Counted from the stretch's first letter, positions 25,485-34,680 are shown. The stretch is 64,000 nucleotides of DNA from Flavobacterium crocinum (GCF_003122385.1 NZ_CP029255.1:1364001-1428000); one strand, 5' to 3'. A program made the numbers and translations. Notes: generated by a model not told the origin, from the sequence alone.

Positions 25485-26621
25485 ATGCAGAAATTTGATG
25501 CCATTCGACCTTTTTATGATTCTGAAATAAATGAAGCACTTCATGGTGTTGTCAATCATCCGATGATGAAAACCATGATGAACTTTACTTTTCCGGATAT
25601 AGAAGATGAGGTTTGGAAGGAACAATTAAAGAAAACACATTCGATTCGTGATTTTCAATGCAACTTTATTTATAATACGATTCAGAAGGTTTTAGAAAAA
25701 AGTTCTGAAGGCTTGACGACTTCTGGTTTTGAAAAATTAGAACCTAATACTTCTTACTTATTTATATCGAATCATAGAGATATTCTTTTAGATACAACGC
25801 TATTAAATGTATGTTTGTTTGAACATGGTTTGGTCATGACAGCATCTGCAATTGGAGATAATCTGGTTAAGAAAGCTTTCCTGGCAACTTTAGCAAAACT
25901 GAACCGAAACTTTTTAGTTTTAAGAGGATTAACGCCTCGCGAAATGCTGCAAAGTTCTAAACTTCTTTCAGAATATATGGGACAATTATTGCTTCGCGAA
26001 AATCGTTCGGTTTGGATTGCCCAAAAAGAAGGAAGAACAAAAGACGGAAACGATGAAACCAATCCGGGAGTTTTAAAAATGATCGGAATGGCTTCTGATG
26101 AAGAAAACTTAATGGATTATTTTAAGAAATTAAAAGTAGTTCCGGTTTCCATTTCATACGAATACGATCCGACTGATGTTTTGAAAATGCCGCAATTAAT
26201 GGCAGAAGCGAACAATGAGGTTTACGTAAAAGATAAAAACGAAGATTTCATGAATATCATCAGCGGTATCATGGGAACTAAAAAAAGAATCCATATTTCT
26301 GTCGGAGATGTTCTGGATACAGAAATTGATCAGATTGTAGCCGAAAATGACAATGCAAACAAACAGGTTTTGGCATTGGCACAAACTATCGATGATGTTA
26401 TTCTGAAAAACTATCAATTATGGCCAACTAATTTTATTGCTTACGATATTTTAAACGAAACAGACCGGTTTGCAGACAAGTATAAAGAGAGTGAAAAATC
26501 TCTTTTTGAGCGTCGTTTAGAAATGCGTATCGGAAGCGATAATCCTGTGACTAGACAAGGGTTTTTGGCTATGTATGCCAATCCGGTTGTCAATAAATTA
26601 AAATACCAAGATGTCATCTAA
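25485..26621 (+). CDS. PlsC-like acyltransferase domain protein
   Basis: 378 residues with an acyltransferase signature, YLFISNHRDILLDTTLLN (about residues 90-107), and later VWIAQKEGRTKDGNDETNPG resembling the EGTRS-type block of glycerolipid acyltransferases. The Asp residues lie 2 and 6 positions after the His rather than the usual 5, so it is a variant. Probably attaches an acyl chain to a glycerophospholipid or related acceptor at the inner membrane face; no TM helix is obvious. Its 3' end overlaps the asparaginase start by 11 bases, so the two are translationally coupled. Confidence 0.8.
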   Translation: MQKFDAIRPFYDSEINEALHGVVNHPMMKTMMNFTFPDIEDEVWKEQLKKTHSIRDFQCNFIYNTIQKVLEKSSEGLTTSGFEKLEPNTSYLFISNHRDILLDTTLLNVCLFEHGLVMTASAIGDNLVKKAFLATLAKLNRNFLVLRGLTPREMLQSSKLLSEYMGQLLLRENRSVWIAQKEGRTKDGNDETNPGVLKMIGMASDEENLMDYFKKLKVVPVSISYEYDPTDVLKMPQLMAEANNEVYVKDKNEDFMNIISGIMGTKKRIHISVGDVLDTEIDQIVAENDNANKQVLALAQTIDDVILKNYQLWPTNFIAYDILNETDRFADKYKESEKSLFERRLEMRIGSDNPVTRQGFLAMYANPVVNKLKYQDVI

Positions 26622-27639
26622 AGCTAAAATATTATTGATTTATACCGGAGGAACTATCGGTATGAGCAAAGATTTTGAAACAGGAGCTTTGAAAGCTTTT
26701 AATTTTGGTAAATTAATTCAGAAAATTCCTGAAATCAAACAATTGGATTGTGAAATCGAATCCATTTCATTCGAACATCCAATAGATTCTTCCAATATGA
26801 ATCCCGAAATGTGGACAAAAATTGCCACTATTATCGAGGAAAGTTACGCTTCTTTTGACGGATTTGTGGTACTTCACGGTTCAGATACAATGTCATATTC
26901 AGCTTCAGCATTGAGTTTTATGTTGGAGAATTTGTCAAAACCTGTAGTGTTTACAGGTTCGCAATTACCGATTGGAGATTTGCGTACTGATGCTAAGGAA
27001 AACCTGATAACAGCGATTCAGATTGCTTCTCTTCAGGAAAACGGAAAGCCTGTTATTACAGAAGTATGTTTGTATTTTGAGTATAAATTATACCGCGGAA
27101 ACAGAACTTCAAAAGTAAATGCAGAACATTTCAGAGCTTTTACAGCACCAAATTATCCTGAATTGGTAGAATCCGGTGTGCATTTAAAATTGAATAAACA
27201 TTTATTTCTTCCAATAAACAAAGATGCAAAACTGATTGTTCATAAGAATTTAGACAATCATGTTGCGATTATAAAAATGTTCCCGGGAATGAGCGAAATC
27301 GTTTTGGCTTCAATCCTTTCTACAAAAGGTTTACGAGGAATTATTCTGGAAACGTATGGTTCCGGAAACGCTCCAACCGAAGACTGGTTCTTGAGTTTAA
27401 TAGAAAAAGCCATCAAATCGGGAATGCATATCGTAAATGTAACGCAATGTTCAGGCGGAAGTGTAAACATGGGACAATACGAAACTAGTACAGCCTTAAA
27501 ATCGCTTGGCGTTATTTCTGGAAAAGACATTACTACAGAAGCAGCGATTACAAAATTAATGTATTTGCTTGGGCATAAGATTCCACAAAACGAGTTTAAA
27601 GATATTTTTGAAACGGCTCTAAGAGGGGAAATCTCTTAA
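26611..27639 (+). CDS. ansA: Type I (cytoplasmic) L-asparaginase
   Basis: 342 residues, no signal peptide. It hydrolyses L-asparagine to aspartate and ammonia. The two catalytic Thr motifs are present: LIYTGGTIGM (residues about 9-18) and VVLHGSDTMSYSASALSFML (about 87-106), with FTGSQLPIGDLRTDA following. The C-terminal domain contains GIILETYGSGNAP and QCSGGSVNMGQYETS. The lack of a signal peptide indicates the constitutive type I enzyme. Overlaps the preceding acyltransferase gene by 11 bases and is followed by a strong terminator. Confidence 0.94.
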   Translation: MSSKAKILLIYTGGTIGMSKDFETGALKAFNFGKLIQKIPEIKQLDCEIESISFEHPIDSSNMNPEMWTKIATIIEESYASFDGFVVLHGSDTMSYSASALSFMLENLSKPVVFTGSQLPIGDLRTDAKENLITAIQIASLQENGKPVITEVCLYFEYKLYRGNRTSKVNAEHFRAFTAPNYPELVESGVHLKLNKHLFLPINKDAKLIVHKNLDNHVAIIKMFPGMSEIVLASILSTKGLRGIILETYGSGNAPTEDWFLSLIEKAIKSGMHIVNVTQCSGGSVNMGQYETSTALKSLGVISGKDITTEAAITKLMYLLGHKIPQNEFKDIFETALRGEIS

Positions 27640-27658
27640 ATTCAAATAACAATATTTT

Positions 27659-27706
27659 TAAATCCCAAATTCCATACTTTAGTTTTGGAATTTGGGATTT
27701 TTTTTA
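27659..27706 (+). terminator. Terminator of acyltransferase-asparaginase operon
   Basis: AAATCCCAAATTCCA pairs with TGGAATTTGGGATTT followed by a run of T. Its right arm is repeated at 27843-27860 after the palindromic element, which suggests the element inserted by duplication into or next to the terminator. Confidence 0.85.
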
Positions 27707-27742
27707 TTGAGAATTTCGTTTAACCGTTCCAGTTTGTCATTT

Positions 27743-27822
27743 AGGAACGAGAAATCACACAAGAAACTCCGCAAAGTATGTCGCCAATCTTTGTAGAATC
27801 CCGCGTGTGATTTCTCGTTCCT
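27743..27822. repeat. GAACGA inverted-repeat element, copy 2
   Basis: AGGAACGAGAAATCACAC (27743-27760) is the exact complement of 27805-27822. The 44-base interior is GC-richer than its surroundings. The arms are related to those of the element at 24322-24420. Confidence 0.7.
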
Positions 27823-27872
27823 CCAAGATTGCGGATAATTAGAATTTGGGATTTTTTTTATTTGAATTTCCT

Positions 27873-29114
27873 CTAAAATTTAGAGTTTTTATACTCAACC
27901 GGACAAGTCTCCAATTCCTCAGTAGTTTTATGTTTTATATAATACACATAAACAATCACAGAAAGAATACAAATAATTCCCTGAATGGCAACCGTAGTTC
28001 TTACACCAAGTGAGTGAGAAACATATCCGATTATTAAACTTCCAACAGGAATCATTCCCTGATATGCCATCATAAAATAACTGATACTTCTGGAACGCAT
28101 ACTAACAATACTGTGTGTCTGGATATAAATATTGATGGATGAAGTTTGTCCCATCATTCCGATTCCGCTTAAAGTCATGCAAATCAGAGCAATTGTAATA
28201 TTGCTGGAAATGGCCAGAATAATAACGCTGAAACCTAAAAGTAAACTCGCAGCAATCATCAGTTTCCCCATATTTTCAGCTGATTTTAAATTGGCTAAAT
28301 AAACGGCAGATAAAACAGAACCAATTCCGGCGGCACTTTCAAACCAGCTGAAAGTTTCGGCGTTTCCGCTAAAAATGTCTTTCGCAAAAACCGGCATCAG
28401 CGTATTAAAAGAAATTACGAACAAACTGCTGCAGGTTAACATCAGAAGCATTCTTGCCATTTCGGTTTCTTTTTTGACATAATCCAGTCCTTCGATAAGA
28501 TCGTCCAGCATATTCAGTTTATTTTCAGCTTTAATATGAGGAGTAATTTTCATTAGCAATAGCGAAATCAAAACAGGAATGTAACTTAAAAAGTTTCCAA
28601 TAAAACAGATGTCTTCGCCGTATTGGTGCAGAATAATTCCCGCAAGCGCCGGACCTGCAATTCTGGCAAAGTTGTTCATGGTAGAATTCAGCGCTACGGC
28701 ATTCGGAAGATCTTCTTTATTGTCGACAATATCAATCATCATGGTTTGACGGCAGGTCATATCAAAAGCATTGATGATTCCCTGAATTAAACTTAATGCC
28801 AATATGAAGTTGATATTGTATATTTTAAGATAAATCAGCAAGGCTAAAGTTCCTGCCTGAAGCATAGCAAGAGATTGCAGAAACAATAATGTTTTATGTC
28901 TGTCGTAACGTCCGATTATACTTCCTGCCAAAGGCGCCAGAAAAAGAGACGGAATCATACTTAAAAAAGTTGCCAATCCCAAGAGAAAAACAGATCCCGT
29001 TATACTGTACACCATCCAGCTCACGGCTGTTTTTTGCATCCAGGTTCCGATTACTGAAACAGATTGTCCGTAAAAGAACAATTTGAAATTTTTAGATTTT
29101 AAGGCTTTAAACAT
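27873..29114 (-). CDS. MFS transporter (MFS_3/EntS-like)
   Basis: 413 residues, about 12 TM helices. It begins FKALKSKNFKLFFYGQSVSV, IGTWMQKTAVSWMVY, typical of the enterobactin-exporter-like MFS_3 family. The DRHKTL motif between TM2 and TM3 (IIGRYDRHKTLLF) is a form of MFS motif A. MFKALK at 29114 is preferred over a start 7 codons upstream. It is divergent from a LysR gene with about 90 bases between them, the classic arrangement of a transporter under its own LysR control. Substrate unknown. Confidence 0.87.
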   Translation of the reverse strand: MFKALKSKNFKLFFYGQSVSVIGTWMQKTAVSWMVYSITGSVFLLGLATFLSMIPSLFLAPLAGSIIGRYDRHKTLLFLQSLAMLQAGTLALLIYLKIYNINFILALSLIQGIINAFDMTCRQTMMIDIVDNKEDLPNAVALNSTMNNFARIAGPALAGIILHQYGEDICFIGNFLSYIPVLISLLLMKITPHIKAENKLNMLDDLIEGLDYVKKETEMARMLLMLTCSSLFVISFNTLMPVFAKDIFSGNAETFSWFESAAGIGSVLSAVYLANLKSAENMGKLMIAASLLLGFSVIILAISSNITIALICMTLSGIGMMGQTSSINIYIQTHSIVSMRSRSISYFMMAYQGMIPVGSLIIGYVSHSLGVRTTVAIQGIICILSVIVYVYYIKHKTTEELETCPVEYKNSKF

Positions 29115-29204
29115 GATCTTAATTATTTGATACAAAGGTCGGGATTATGATTTCATTAGAAAAATTAATAATTTTACTGATAATAAGTAGTAAAACTTAT
29201 CAAT

Positions 29205-30086
29205 ATGGAAATCTATCAATTGGAATATTTTATCAAAACGGCTGAGGTTTTGCACTTTACCAAAGCAGCCGAATTATGTTTTGTAACACAATCGGGGCTT
29301 TCGCAGCAAATAAAAAAACTGGAAGAAGAACTCGGCATGCCTTTGTTTAAGCGAATTGGTAAGAAAGTACAATTGACAGAAGCGGGTTCGGTTTTTTTGA
29401 TTCACGCCAAAAAAGTAGTAGAAAATGTAGAAAACGGAAAACAGGCAATTGAAGATTTAAACGAAATGATTGGCGGCGAACTGCGAATAGGCGTAACCTA
29501 TATTTTCGGATTATTGGTGCTGCCTGTTGTGAATACCTTTGCCAAAAGATATCAAAATTTAAGAATCATAGTTGATTATGGTACCACAGAATCCTTAGAA
29601 CAAAAACTAATTAATAATGAATTGGATTTGGTATTAGTTATTTCATCGCATGAGATTGGGCCCCCAATTCAAAAAGTGCCTTTGTTTACTTCTAATATGG
29701 TAATGGCGGTTGCAAAAACAAATTCTTTGGCTTCTTTAGAAAAAATACCTTTTAAGAAAATAGAAGAAGTACCGTTGATTCTTCCCGGAAAAGGATCAAA
29801 TTCCAGAGAATATGTAGAAATATTGTTTGTAAAACATCACATGAAACCGAAGATTTCGATAGAACTAAATTCCATTAATGCCTTACTGCAAATGGTAGAA
29901 AACAGCGACTGGGCAACAATAGTAGCCGAAAAAGCATTAAAAGGCTGGGAGCACAGTCTAAAAGCCATTCAAATTACGGGCGTTGTGACTAAAAGGGATT
30001 CGTTTATGCTCACAATTGGAAGTTACCAAAAGAAGGCTGTAAAACTGTTTATGGAAGAATTTAGTAAAAGCATCAATGAATCTTAA
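29205..30086 (+). CDS. LysR family transcriptional regulator
   Basis: 293 residues. The N-terminal winged helix-turn-helix is plain: MEIYQLEYFIKTAEVLHFTK, AAELCFVTQSGLSQQIKKLE, EELGMPLFKRIGKKVQLTEA. The C-terminal substrate-binding domain begins about residue 88 (GELRIGVTYIFGLLVLPVV). It is divergently oriented to the MFS gene at 27873-29114; the AT-rich gap holds short TTAC/GTAA dyads suitable for LysR binding. The co-inducer is not predictable. Confidence 0.93.
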   Translation: MEIYQLEYFIKTAEVLHFTKAAELCFVTQSGLSQQIKKLEEELGMPLFKRIGKKVQLTEAGSVFLIHAKKVVENVENGKQAIEDLNEMIGGELRIGVTYIFGLLVLPVVNTFAKRYQNLRIIVDYGTTESLEQKLINNELDLVLVISSHEIGPPIQKVPLFTSNMVMAVAKTNSLASLEKIPFKKIEEVPLILPGKGSNSREYVEILFVKHHMKPKISIELNSINALLQMVENSDWATIVAEKALKGWEHSLKAIQITGVVTKRDSFMLTIGSYQKKAVKLFMEEFSKSINES

Positions 30087-30136
30087 AATTTACGTTGTAT
30101 AACTCAATTTTTTTTTTGTTCTTTGCAGACCAAAAT

Positions 30137-30223
30137 AGAGAGGTGTCCGAGTGGTTTAAGGAGCTAGCCTGGAAAGCTAGTATATGGGTAACTGTATCGA
30201 GGGTTCGAATCCCTTCTTCTCTG
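30137..30223 (+). tRNA. tRNA-Ser(GGA)
   Basis: 87 bases. Acceptor arms AGAGAGG and CTTCTCT pair with one G-U; discriminator G; no encoded CCA. The anticodon loop CTGGAAA gives anticodon GGA (codon UCC/UCU). A long variable arm (TATATGGGTAACTGTATC) marks a class II serine tRNA, and the T-loop is GGGTTCGAATCCC. A terminator hairpin follows at 30249. The 3' 27 bases recur in imperfect form at 34680, which marks this gene as an integration site. Confidence 0.95.
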
Positions 30224-30248
30224 CAAATTTTTATTTAAAATAATACCA

Positions 30249-30280
30249 AACCTCGAAATGTATATTTCGAGGTTTTTTTA
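30249..30280 (+). terminator. Terminator after tRNA-Ser
   Basis: AACCTCGAAAT pairs with ATTTCGAGGTT around TGTAT, with a run of T. Confidence 0.85.
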
Positions 30281-30360
30281 TTAACTTTTTACAATTTGTT
30301 AAATCTATTAAGTTGTTATTATTAAGCTTTGAGAAGCATAAATGATTTTATTAAAAAGGA

Positions 30361-31179
30361 ATGGCAAAAGGAAAAAGTATAAATGTTGAAGGAACTCAAA
30401 TTACTATTTTATCAAAAGATGGTAAGGATGAATATATTTCCTTAACTGATATGGCACGCAGTCAATTGCAAGAAGTTGTAATTATAAAATGGTTAAGCCT
30501 TAAAAGTACAATTGAATATCTTGGAGAATGGGAAGCATTGTACAATCCAAATTTTAATTATACCGAATTCGGTATAATTAAAAATGAAGCGGGCAGTAAT
30601 AATTTTGTGCTTTCGGTAAAACATTGGATTGCGATTACAGGAGCAATAGGACTTACTGCAACCGCCGGACGATATGGCGGAACTTATGGGCATAAAGACA
30701 TAGCCTTTCATTTTGGGATGTGGATTAGTCCTAGGTTTCAACTATTGTTGGTAAAAGAATTTCAAAGACTTAAGGAAGAAGAAAATGAAAGACTGAATCT
30801 TACATGGAATTTACAGCGAACATTGGCAAAAGTAAATTATAAAATACATACTGATGCCATAAAAGAGAATTTGATTCCTCAATTGCTTACTAAAGAAAAA
30901 ATAAATTTTATATATGCAGATGAAGCAGATTTACTAAATGTAGCACTATTTGGAAAAACAGCAAAGCAATGGCGTGTTGAGAATCCTGATGCAACAGGAA
31001 ATATAAGAGATGAAGCCACAATAGAACAATTAGTTGTACTTAGTAACTTAGAAAGTATAAATGCGGTATTAATAAACAAAGGCATTGGTCAAAGCAAACG
31101 TTTAGAGCAACTGAATACTATTGCTATAACACAAATAAAATCACTATTAGGTAATATAAATCTGGACAAACTTAAATAA
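30361..31179 (+). CDS. KilA-N domain protein (phage/mobile-element associated)
   Basis: 272 residues. The N-terminal half matches the KilA-N DNA-binding domain found in phages and large DNA viruses: DEYISLTDMARSQ, ATAGRYGGTYGHKDIAFHFG, MWISPRFQLLLVKEFQRLKE. The C-terminal half is helical with NVALFGKTAKQWRVENP, often seen in bacteroidotal members of this family. It starts with ATG 137 bases after the tRNA and is the only phage-like gene in the presumed island. No integrase is present beside it. A terminator follows at 31207. Confidence 0.88.
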   Translation: MAKGKSINVEGTQITILSKDGKDEYISLTDMARSQLQEVVIIKWLSLKSTIEYLGEWEALYNPNFNYTEFGIIKNEAGSNNFVLSVKHWIAITGAIGLTATAGRYGGTYGHKDIAFHFGMWISPRFQLLLVKEFQRLKEEENERLNLTWNLQRTLAKVNYKIHTDAIKENLIPQLLTKEKINFIYADEADLLNVALFGKTAKQWRVENPDATGNIRDEATIEQLVVLSNLESINAVLINKGIGQSKRLEQLNTIAITQIKSLLGNINLDKLK

Positions 31180-31206
31180 TGACAGTAATATGAGTCTTGT
31201 CAACCA

Positions 31207-31249
31207 AAAAAACCGCAATTTCAATTTAATTGAAATTACGGTTTTTTTA
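31207..31249 (+). terminator. Terminator of KilA-N gene
   Basis: AAACCGCAATTTCAA and TTGAAATTACGGTTT form a long stem (one mismatch) followed by T-rich sequence. Confidence 0.85.
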
Positions 31250-31380
31250 TTTTTTCATGTAAACTAATAAGGTCTTACTTCTCTTTCAGTTACTTCTCCA
31301 AATATTCATTTTTATCCTTTTCAACTTGAACCAGACATTGATAAATTATTAGATAAAAATACACTTAACAAAAAACAGCT

Positions 31381-31851
31381 TTATTCGGGCAACAGAGGAT
31401 TTTTTATTTTTTCAAAAAGGATATTTTTTGAGGATTTTGGAATTTTCACAATATGAAAGGGCTGTGCAACATCATTTGTGATGCCAACTTTCAGGTTTTC
31501 TACCTGTACGAAAATTGTACCTGAACGTATTGTGGCTTTTGTAATATCTATCGATGTTGAACTATTGCTGTGTTGTTTGTAAAAAGCGGCAATAATATTG
31601 AATTTAGAAAAATCAATATCGGTTTCTTTGAAATAATATTCGGTAGTATTCTTGTTATATTCATTCATTTTTGCCTTTAAGGCTTCCCAGGTAATTTTAT
31701 TCGTAATTACAATGTTTTTTTGTTCAATAGTTGAAGAGGATAAACTTCCTTGTCCGACAGATGTAATTGTAATATCTCCACTCGCGTTGTCGTCGTCGCT
31801 GGAACAGCTGACAAGTAAAAATAAAGTCGCAATTAAAATTAGTTTTTTCAT
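31381..31851 (-). CDS. Small lipoprotein, tandem paralogue 1
   Basis: 156 residues; lipoprotein signal MKKLILIATLFLLVSC with the lipobox Cys, then SSDDDNASG. The mature part contains WEALKAKMNEYN and IDFSKFNIIAAFYKQHSNSS, and ends IVKIPKSSKNILFEKIKNPL. No named domain was recognised; the pattern WEALKAKM...IDFSKFNIIAAFY recalls small secreted proteins of the protease-inhibitor-like C-terminal class in Bacteroidota, which is only a weak guess. Its closest relative is the next gene upstream (31895-32365), and a third, decayed copy lies near 34605. Confidence 0.75.
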   Translation of the reverse strand: MKKLILIATLFLLVSCSSDDDNASGDITITSVGQGSLSSSTIEQKNIVITNKITWEALKAKMNEYNKNTTEYYFKETDIDFSKFNIIAAFYKQHSNSSTSIDITKATIRSGTIFVQVENLKVGITNDVAQPFHIVKIPKSSKNILFEKIKNPLLPE

Positions 31852-31894
31852 TTTTAAATTATTTAGATAAAAATAGACTTTAATAAAAACAGGT

Positions 31895-32365
31895 TTATTT
31901 TGAGTAGAAAGGATTTTTTATTTCTTCGAAAACAATATTTTTTGAAGATTTTGGAATTTTTACAATATGAAAAGGTTGTGCAATATTTAGTATGAAACTA
32001 ACTTTAAGGTTTTCTACTCTGATGACAATTTTGTTTGAGTACATTGTGGCTTTTGTAATATCTATAGAGGTTGCACTGTTGCTGTTTTGTCTGTAAAAAA
32101 CGGCGATAATATTGAATTTAGAAAAATCAATATCTTTTTCTTTTAGAGATTTTTCGGTAGTATTTTTATCAGATTCCATCATTTTTGCCTTTAAGGCCTC
32201 CCAGGCAATTTTATTAGTAATTACCATATTGGCTTGTTTGATAGACGGGTTTTGTAAATTTCCTTGTCCCACCGTTGTAATTGTCATACCTCCACTTGCG
32301 TTGTCGTCGTCATTGGAACAGCTGACAAGTAGAAATAAAGCCGCAATTAAAATTAGGTTTTTCAT
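31895..32365 (-). CDS. Small lipoprotein, tandem paralogue 2
   Basis: 156 residues, same length and layout as the neighbour at 31381: signal MKNLILIAALFLLVSC, then SNDDDNASGG, NKIAWEALKAKMMESD, IDFSKFNIIAVFYRQNSNSA and QPFHIVKIPKSSKNIVFEE. The two genes are 43 bases apart and clearly arose by tandem duplication; most differences fall in the segment after the signal and in the middle beta region. Function unknown. Confidence 0.75.
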   Translation of the reverse strand: MKNLILIAALFLLVSCSNDDDNASGGMTITTVGQGNLQNPSIKQANMVITNKIAWEALKAKMMESDKNTTEKSLKEKDIDFSKFNIIAVFYRQNSNSATSIDITKATMYSNKIVIRVENLKVSFILNIAQPFHIVKIPKSSKNIVFEEIKNPFYSK

Positions 32366-32613
32366 TTATTTAGGTTTTATGGTTTACAAAATTAAAGAAA
32401 TAATGCACTGTATTTTAATTAGATAGCGATGTTGTGAAATGGTTGCGTTGTTTTGTTGAAAATTTATAATTCACGTTCCTTGTCTTAACTTATGGATAAA
32501 ATGAAATTAAGATTCTTTGCGTTAAGGAGTAATCTGCCTGACCGGCTTAATAATTATTTTCAGAGGTTATTTTTAAATCCCATTTTGAAGATGTCAGTTT
32601 TCAATTTTATTCA

Positions 32614-32649
32614 TAAAAAAAGAGATCTCGAATTTTCAAGATCTCTTTT
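32614..32649. terminator. Hairpin with flanking A and T runs
   Basis: AAAAAGAGATCT pairs with AGATCTCTTTT around CGAATTTTCA. It can work on either strand. It lies in the 640-base gap between the lipoprotein pair and the gene at 33008, just before a decayed coding fragment on the minus strand, and may be that gene's old terminator. Confidence 0.7.
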
Positions 32650-32685
32650 CTACAATTATATTTTAAAAAAGGTTTTAATTCCCTT

Positions 32686-32790
32686 TCAACAACTTTTCCA
32701 AATAATGGCTTCAACGGTTATTCCCTGAGCTTTTACTACTTCTTTTAGTTTTTCTTCGTCTATGGTTTCGCAAGCTTCGGAGAAGCTCAA
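32686..32790 (-). pseudogene. C-terminal fragment of an unidentified protein
   Basis: The minus strand reads ETIDEEKLKEVVKAQGITVE followed by AIIWKSC and a stop. Composition and codon use look coding, a terminator hairpin follows, but the frame is closed upstream by a stop at the junction with the GCTCCAGCG repeat. It is therefore the tail of a truncated gene. I do not recognise the parent family. Confidence 0.5.
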
Positions 32791-32824
32791 TATTTATAGA
32801 GATCGCATAATCATCGGCAATAAA

Positions 32825-32880
32825 GCTCCAGCGAGCGACATATATTATAAATCGTAAAAAATATATCGCTCCGCTGGAGC
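32825..32880. repeat. GCTCCAGCGgAGCGATATATT palindromic repeat
   Basis: GCTCCAGCGAGCGACATATA on the left pairs with TATATCGCTCCGCTGGAGC on the right, with a short AT-rich loop. A half copy (CCCCGCTGGAG) follows at about 32921. This is a REP-like intergenic element; it cuts off the coding fragment to its left. Confidence 0.65.
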
Positions 32881-33007
32881 TTCTTTCAATATATTACTAA
32901 AATTCTATAAATATTTTACCCCGCTGGAGTTTTTTGGAGATTTTTTTATAAACATTGAAGCTGCTCAAATATGTTGTTTTTTTGAAACAGCTTAATATTG
33001 TTTTTTT

Positions 33008-33715
33008 TTAATTGAGATACTTCGCTAAAACAGGATCCTTATCTGGGGCATGATACCCCATAATAATTCTGTCTTTGAATGCTTTTTTCGAAATCACAAC
33101 CAGCTGACTGCTCACATAATTTCCGGTTGGAGAAAATGTTAGTTGATAAATGATATCGCCTTTACTCCAGATAAAATGCTCGGGATACGTAATATAATAA
33201 TCATCTAAATCATCTTTTATCTTTTTGGTTTCGTTAGGCAGTTTGTCCAAAAGAAGTTTTTGCGATTTATCTATTTCGTCATAAGGCGTATTTTCGCTCT
33301 TTACAATTTCGGTTGGATTGCCCAGCTTTTTCTTAAGCACATCTAAAAGCGTAAAACTTTGATCGTTTTTTGGGTTGATTCTCATAAAGGCGATCTTGTT
33401 ATCATAAACACTTATAGCAGCGCCCATAACATCATTTATTGGTATTCCTCCGTAGTTAAGCTGTGTGGTGTTTTTTTCGTCCATAAAGACATAATTGGTA
33501 GATTTTTCTCCTTTGTCTACTAAATTTAAACTCGCGTCTTCTCCGTTAACAACGGCTTCGTAATGTCCTTTTTGTTCTGTTTTGGAAGAAAAGGAAAGTC
33601 CGTCGAGATAGGTTTCGGCACTTTTGTTGAAATCTATAGTGGATAAATCCTGTGATTTTGGGCTACAGCTCATTAGTAATAGTAAGTTTAATGAAATTAA
33701 AATTTTATTTTTCAT
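33008..33715 (-). CDS. Hypothetical lipoprotein
   Basis: 235 residues from MKNKILISLNLLLLMSCSPK, a lipoprotein signal with the lipobox Cys at about residue 17; an ATG 11 codons upstream would spoil the signal. The mature protein has KSAETYLDGLSFSSKTEQKG and later LDVLKKKLGNPTEIVKSEN and YYITYPEHFIWSKGDIIYQL. No domain recognised; the layout (beta strands with a central helical LLDVLKKKLG) resembles small flavobacterial lipoproteins of unknown role. It lies within the presumed tRNA-Ser island. Confidence 0.7.
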   Translation of the reverse strand: MKNKILISLNLLLLMSCSPKSQDLSTIDFNKSAETYLDGLSFSSKTEQKGHYEAVVNGEDASLNLVDKGEKSTNYVFMDEKNTTQLNYGGIPINDVMGAAISVYDNKIAFMRINPKNDQSFTLLDVLKKKLGNPTEIVKSENTPYDEIDKSQKLLLDKLPNETKKIKDDLDDYYITYPEHFIWSKGDIIYQLTFSPTGNYVSSQLVVISKKAFKDRIIMGYHAPDKDPVLAKYLN

Positions 33716-33914
33716 AACTAAAGTTCTTGATTTAGGTAATTTTTTCACTGTTGAAAAAAAAGAGATATACTAAAAATATATTTTGACTTTTACCAAAATA
33801 AAAAATAGTTTGCAATAAAAAAACTACAAACTGTAAAAAATACAATTATTAAAAGAACGATTGATTATTGAAAAATAAACTCTAAATTGGTAGTATAATC
33901 TTATTTTAAAGAGT

Positions 33915-34490
33915 ATGAAATCAATATTATATGCCTTTTTAAGCTTTTTCCTTTTTTCTTCCTGTGCCTCGTTTTCGGACAAAATGGTCAAAAATAACAA
34001 GGAGAATTTATCAGAGAATGATTTGTCGAAATTGGAAGGAACTTATGAATTGTTTCCTGATTTACGATATAACGAAAAAGGAAGTGCGGAATTGATAAAT
34101 TCTCAAGATTCTAGGGTAAGTGATTTAAACTATTTTGTTTCGTTTAAAGAGACAAAACAGGATGGTTTTGGAAGTTATTTTGTTGATATAAATTTTGTTA
34201 GTGGAAATAAATTAAAGTTTACCACGAAAAAAGATAATGTAGAAATAGAAAGTTTTGAAGTGGGAGGAAAACTAAAAAATGGACTTTTCTATCTTGACAA
34301 TAGATATTTAAAGCGAAATGGTATTCCGTATCTTGCGGGAGGTTATACCAATTACAAAACCCGAATCGGACTGGCGAAAGATGACGGACTTCTGGTTAAT
34401 TATGCTTATGATAATTCGGGCGCTATTTTGTTTCTTTTTTGGGCAGGTTCGGATTATAATTTAGGTTATCATTACAAAAGGATTCAATAG
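33915..34490 (+). CDS. Hypothetical lipoprotein
   Basis: 191 residues; signal MKSILYAFLSFFLFSSC and CASFSDKMVK give a lipobox Cys near residue 17. Mature sequence is beta-rich: LSKLEGTYELFPDLRYNEKG, a central KLKFTTKKDNVEIESFEVGG, and near the end LLVNYAYDNSGAILFLFWAG. No named domain. It is divergent from the previous lipoprotein, with an AT-rich 200-base gap between, and lies inside the presumed island. Confidence 0.7.
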   Translation: MKSILYAFLSFFLFSSCASFSDKMVKNNKENLSENDLSKLEGTYELFPDLRYNEKGSAELINSQDSRVSDLNYFVSFKETKQDGFGSYFVDINFVSGNKLKFTTKKDNVEIESFEVGGKLKNGLFYLDNRYLKRNGIPYLAGGYTNYKTRIGLAKDDGLLVNYAYDNSGAILFLFWAGSDYNLGYHYKRIQ

Positions 34491-34604
34491 TTTTAGGTTT
34501 AAAAAGAGCAGATGTATAAATACCATTTTCGTCCCGGTTATCAATCCAAAGACCTTTTAATAGATATTTTTAGCGGTGCTGAAAACGAAACTTTTATGTT
34601 TGAT

Positions 34605-34680
34605 TTTCTGCAAACTTTCAAGTTTTCTGCTCTAACGATAATTTTTTCCTGAGCGCATTTTGGCTTTTATAACATCTACC
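34605..34680 (-). pseudogene. Decayed third copy of the 156-residue lipoprotein
   Basis: GCAAACTTTCAAGTTTTCTG on the plus strand and GGCTTTTATAACATCTACCG align base for base, with scattered changes, to the middle of the gene at 31381 (CCAACTTTCAGGTTTTCTAC and GGCTTTTGTAATATCTATCG). The match stops exactly where the tRNA-Ser fragment begins. Only about 25 codons remain and they are not open. Confidence 0.6.

Noticed and set aside
32492..32728. 78-codon plus-strand open frame
   Set aside because: It crosses a terminator-like hairpin and the antisense of a coding-like minus-strand fragment; no supporting feature.
30224..34680. Intact prophage or integrative element
   Set aside because: No integrase, replication, structural or conjugation gene is visible; only a KilA-N gene and lipoproteins remain.
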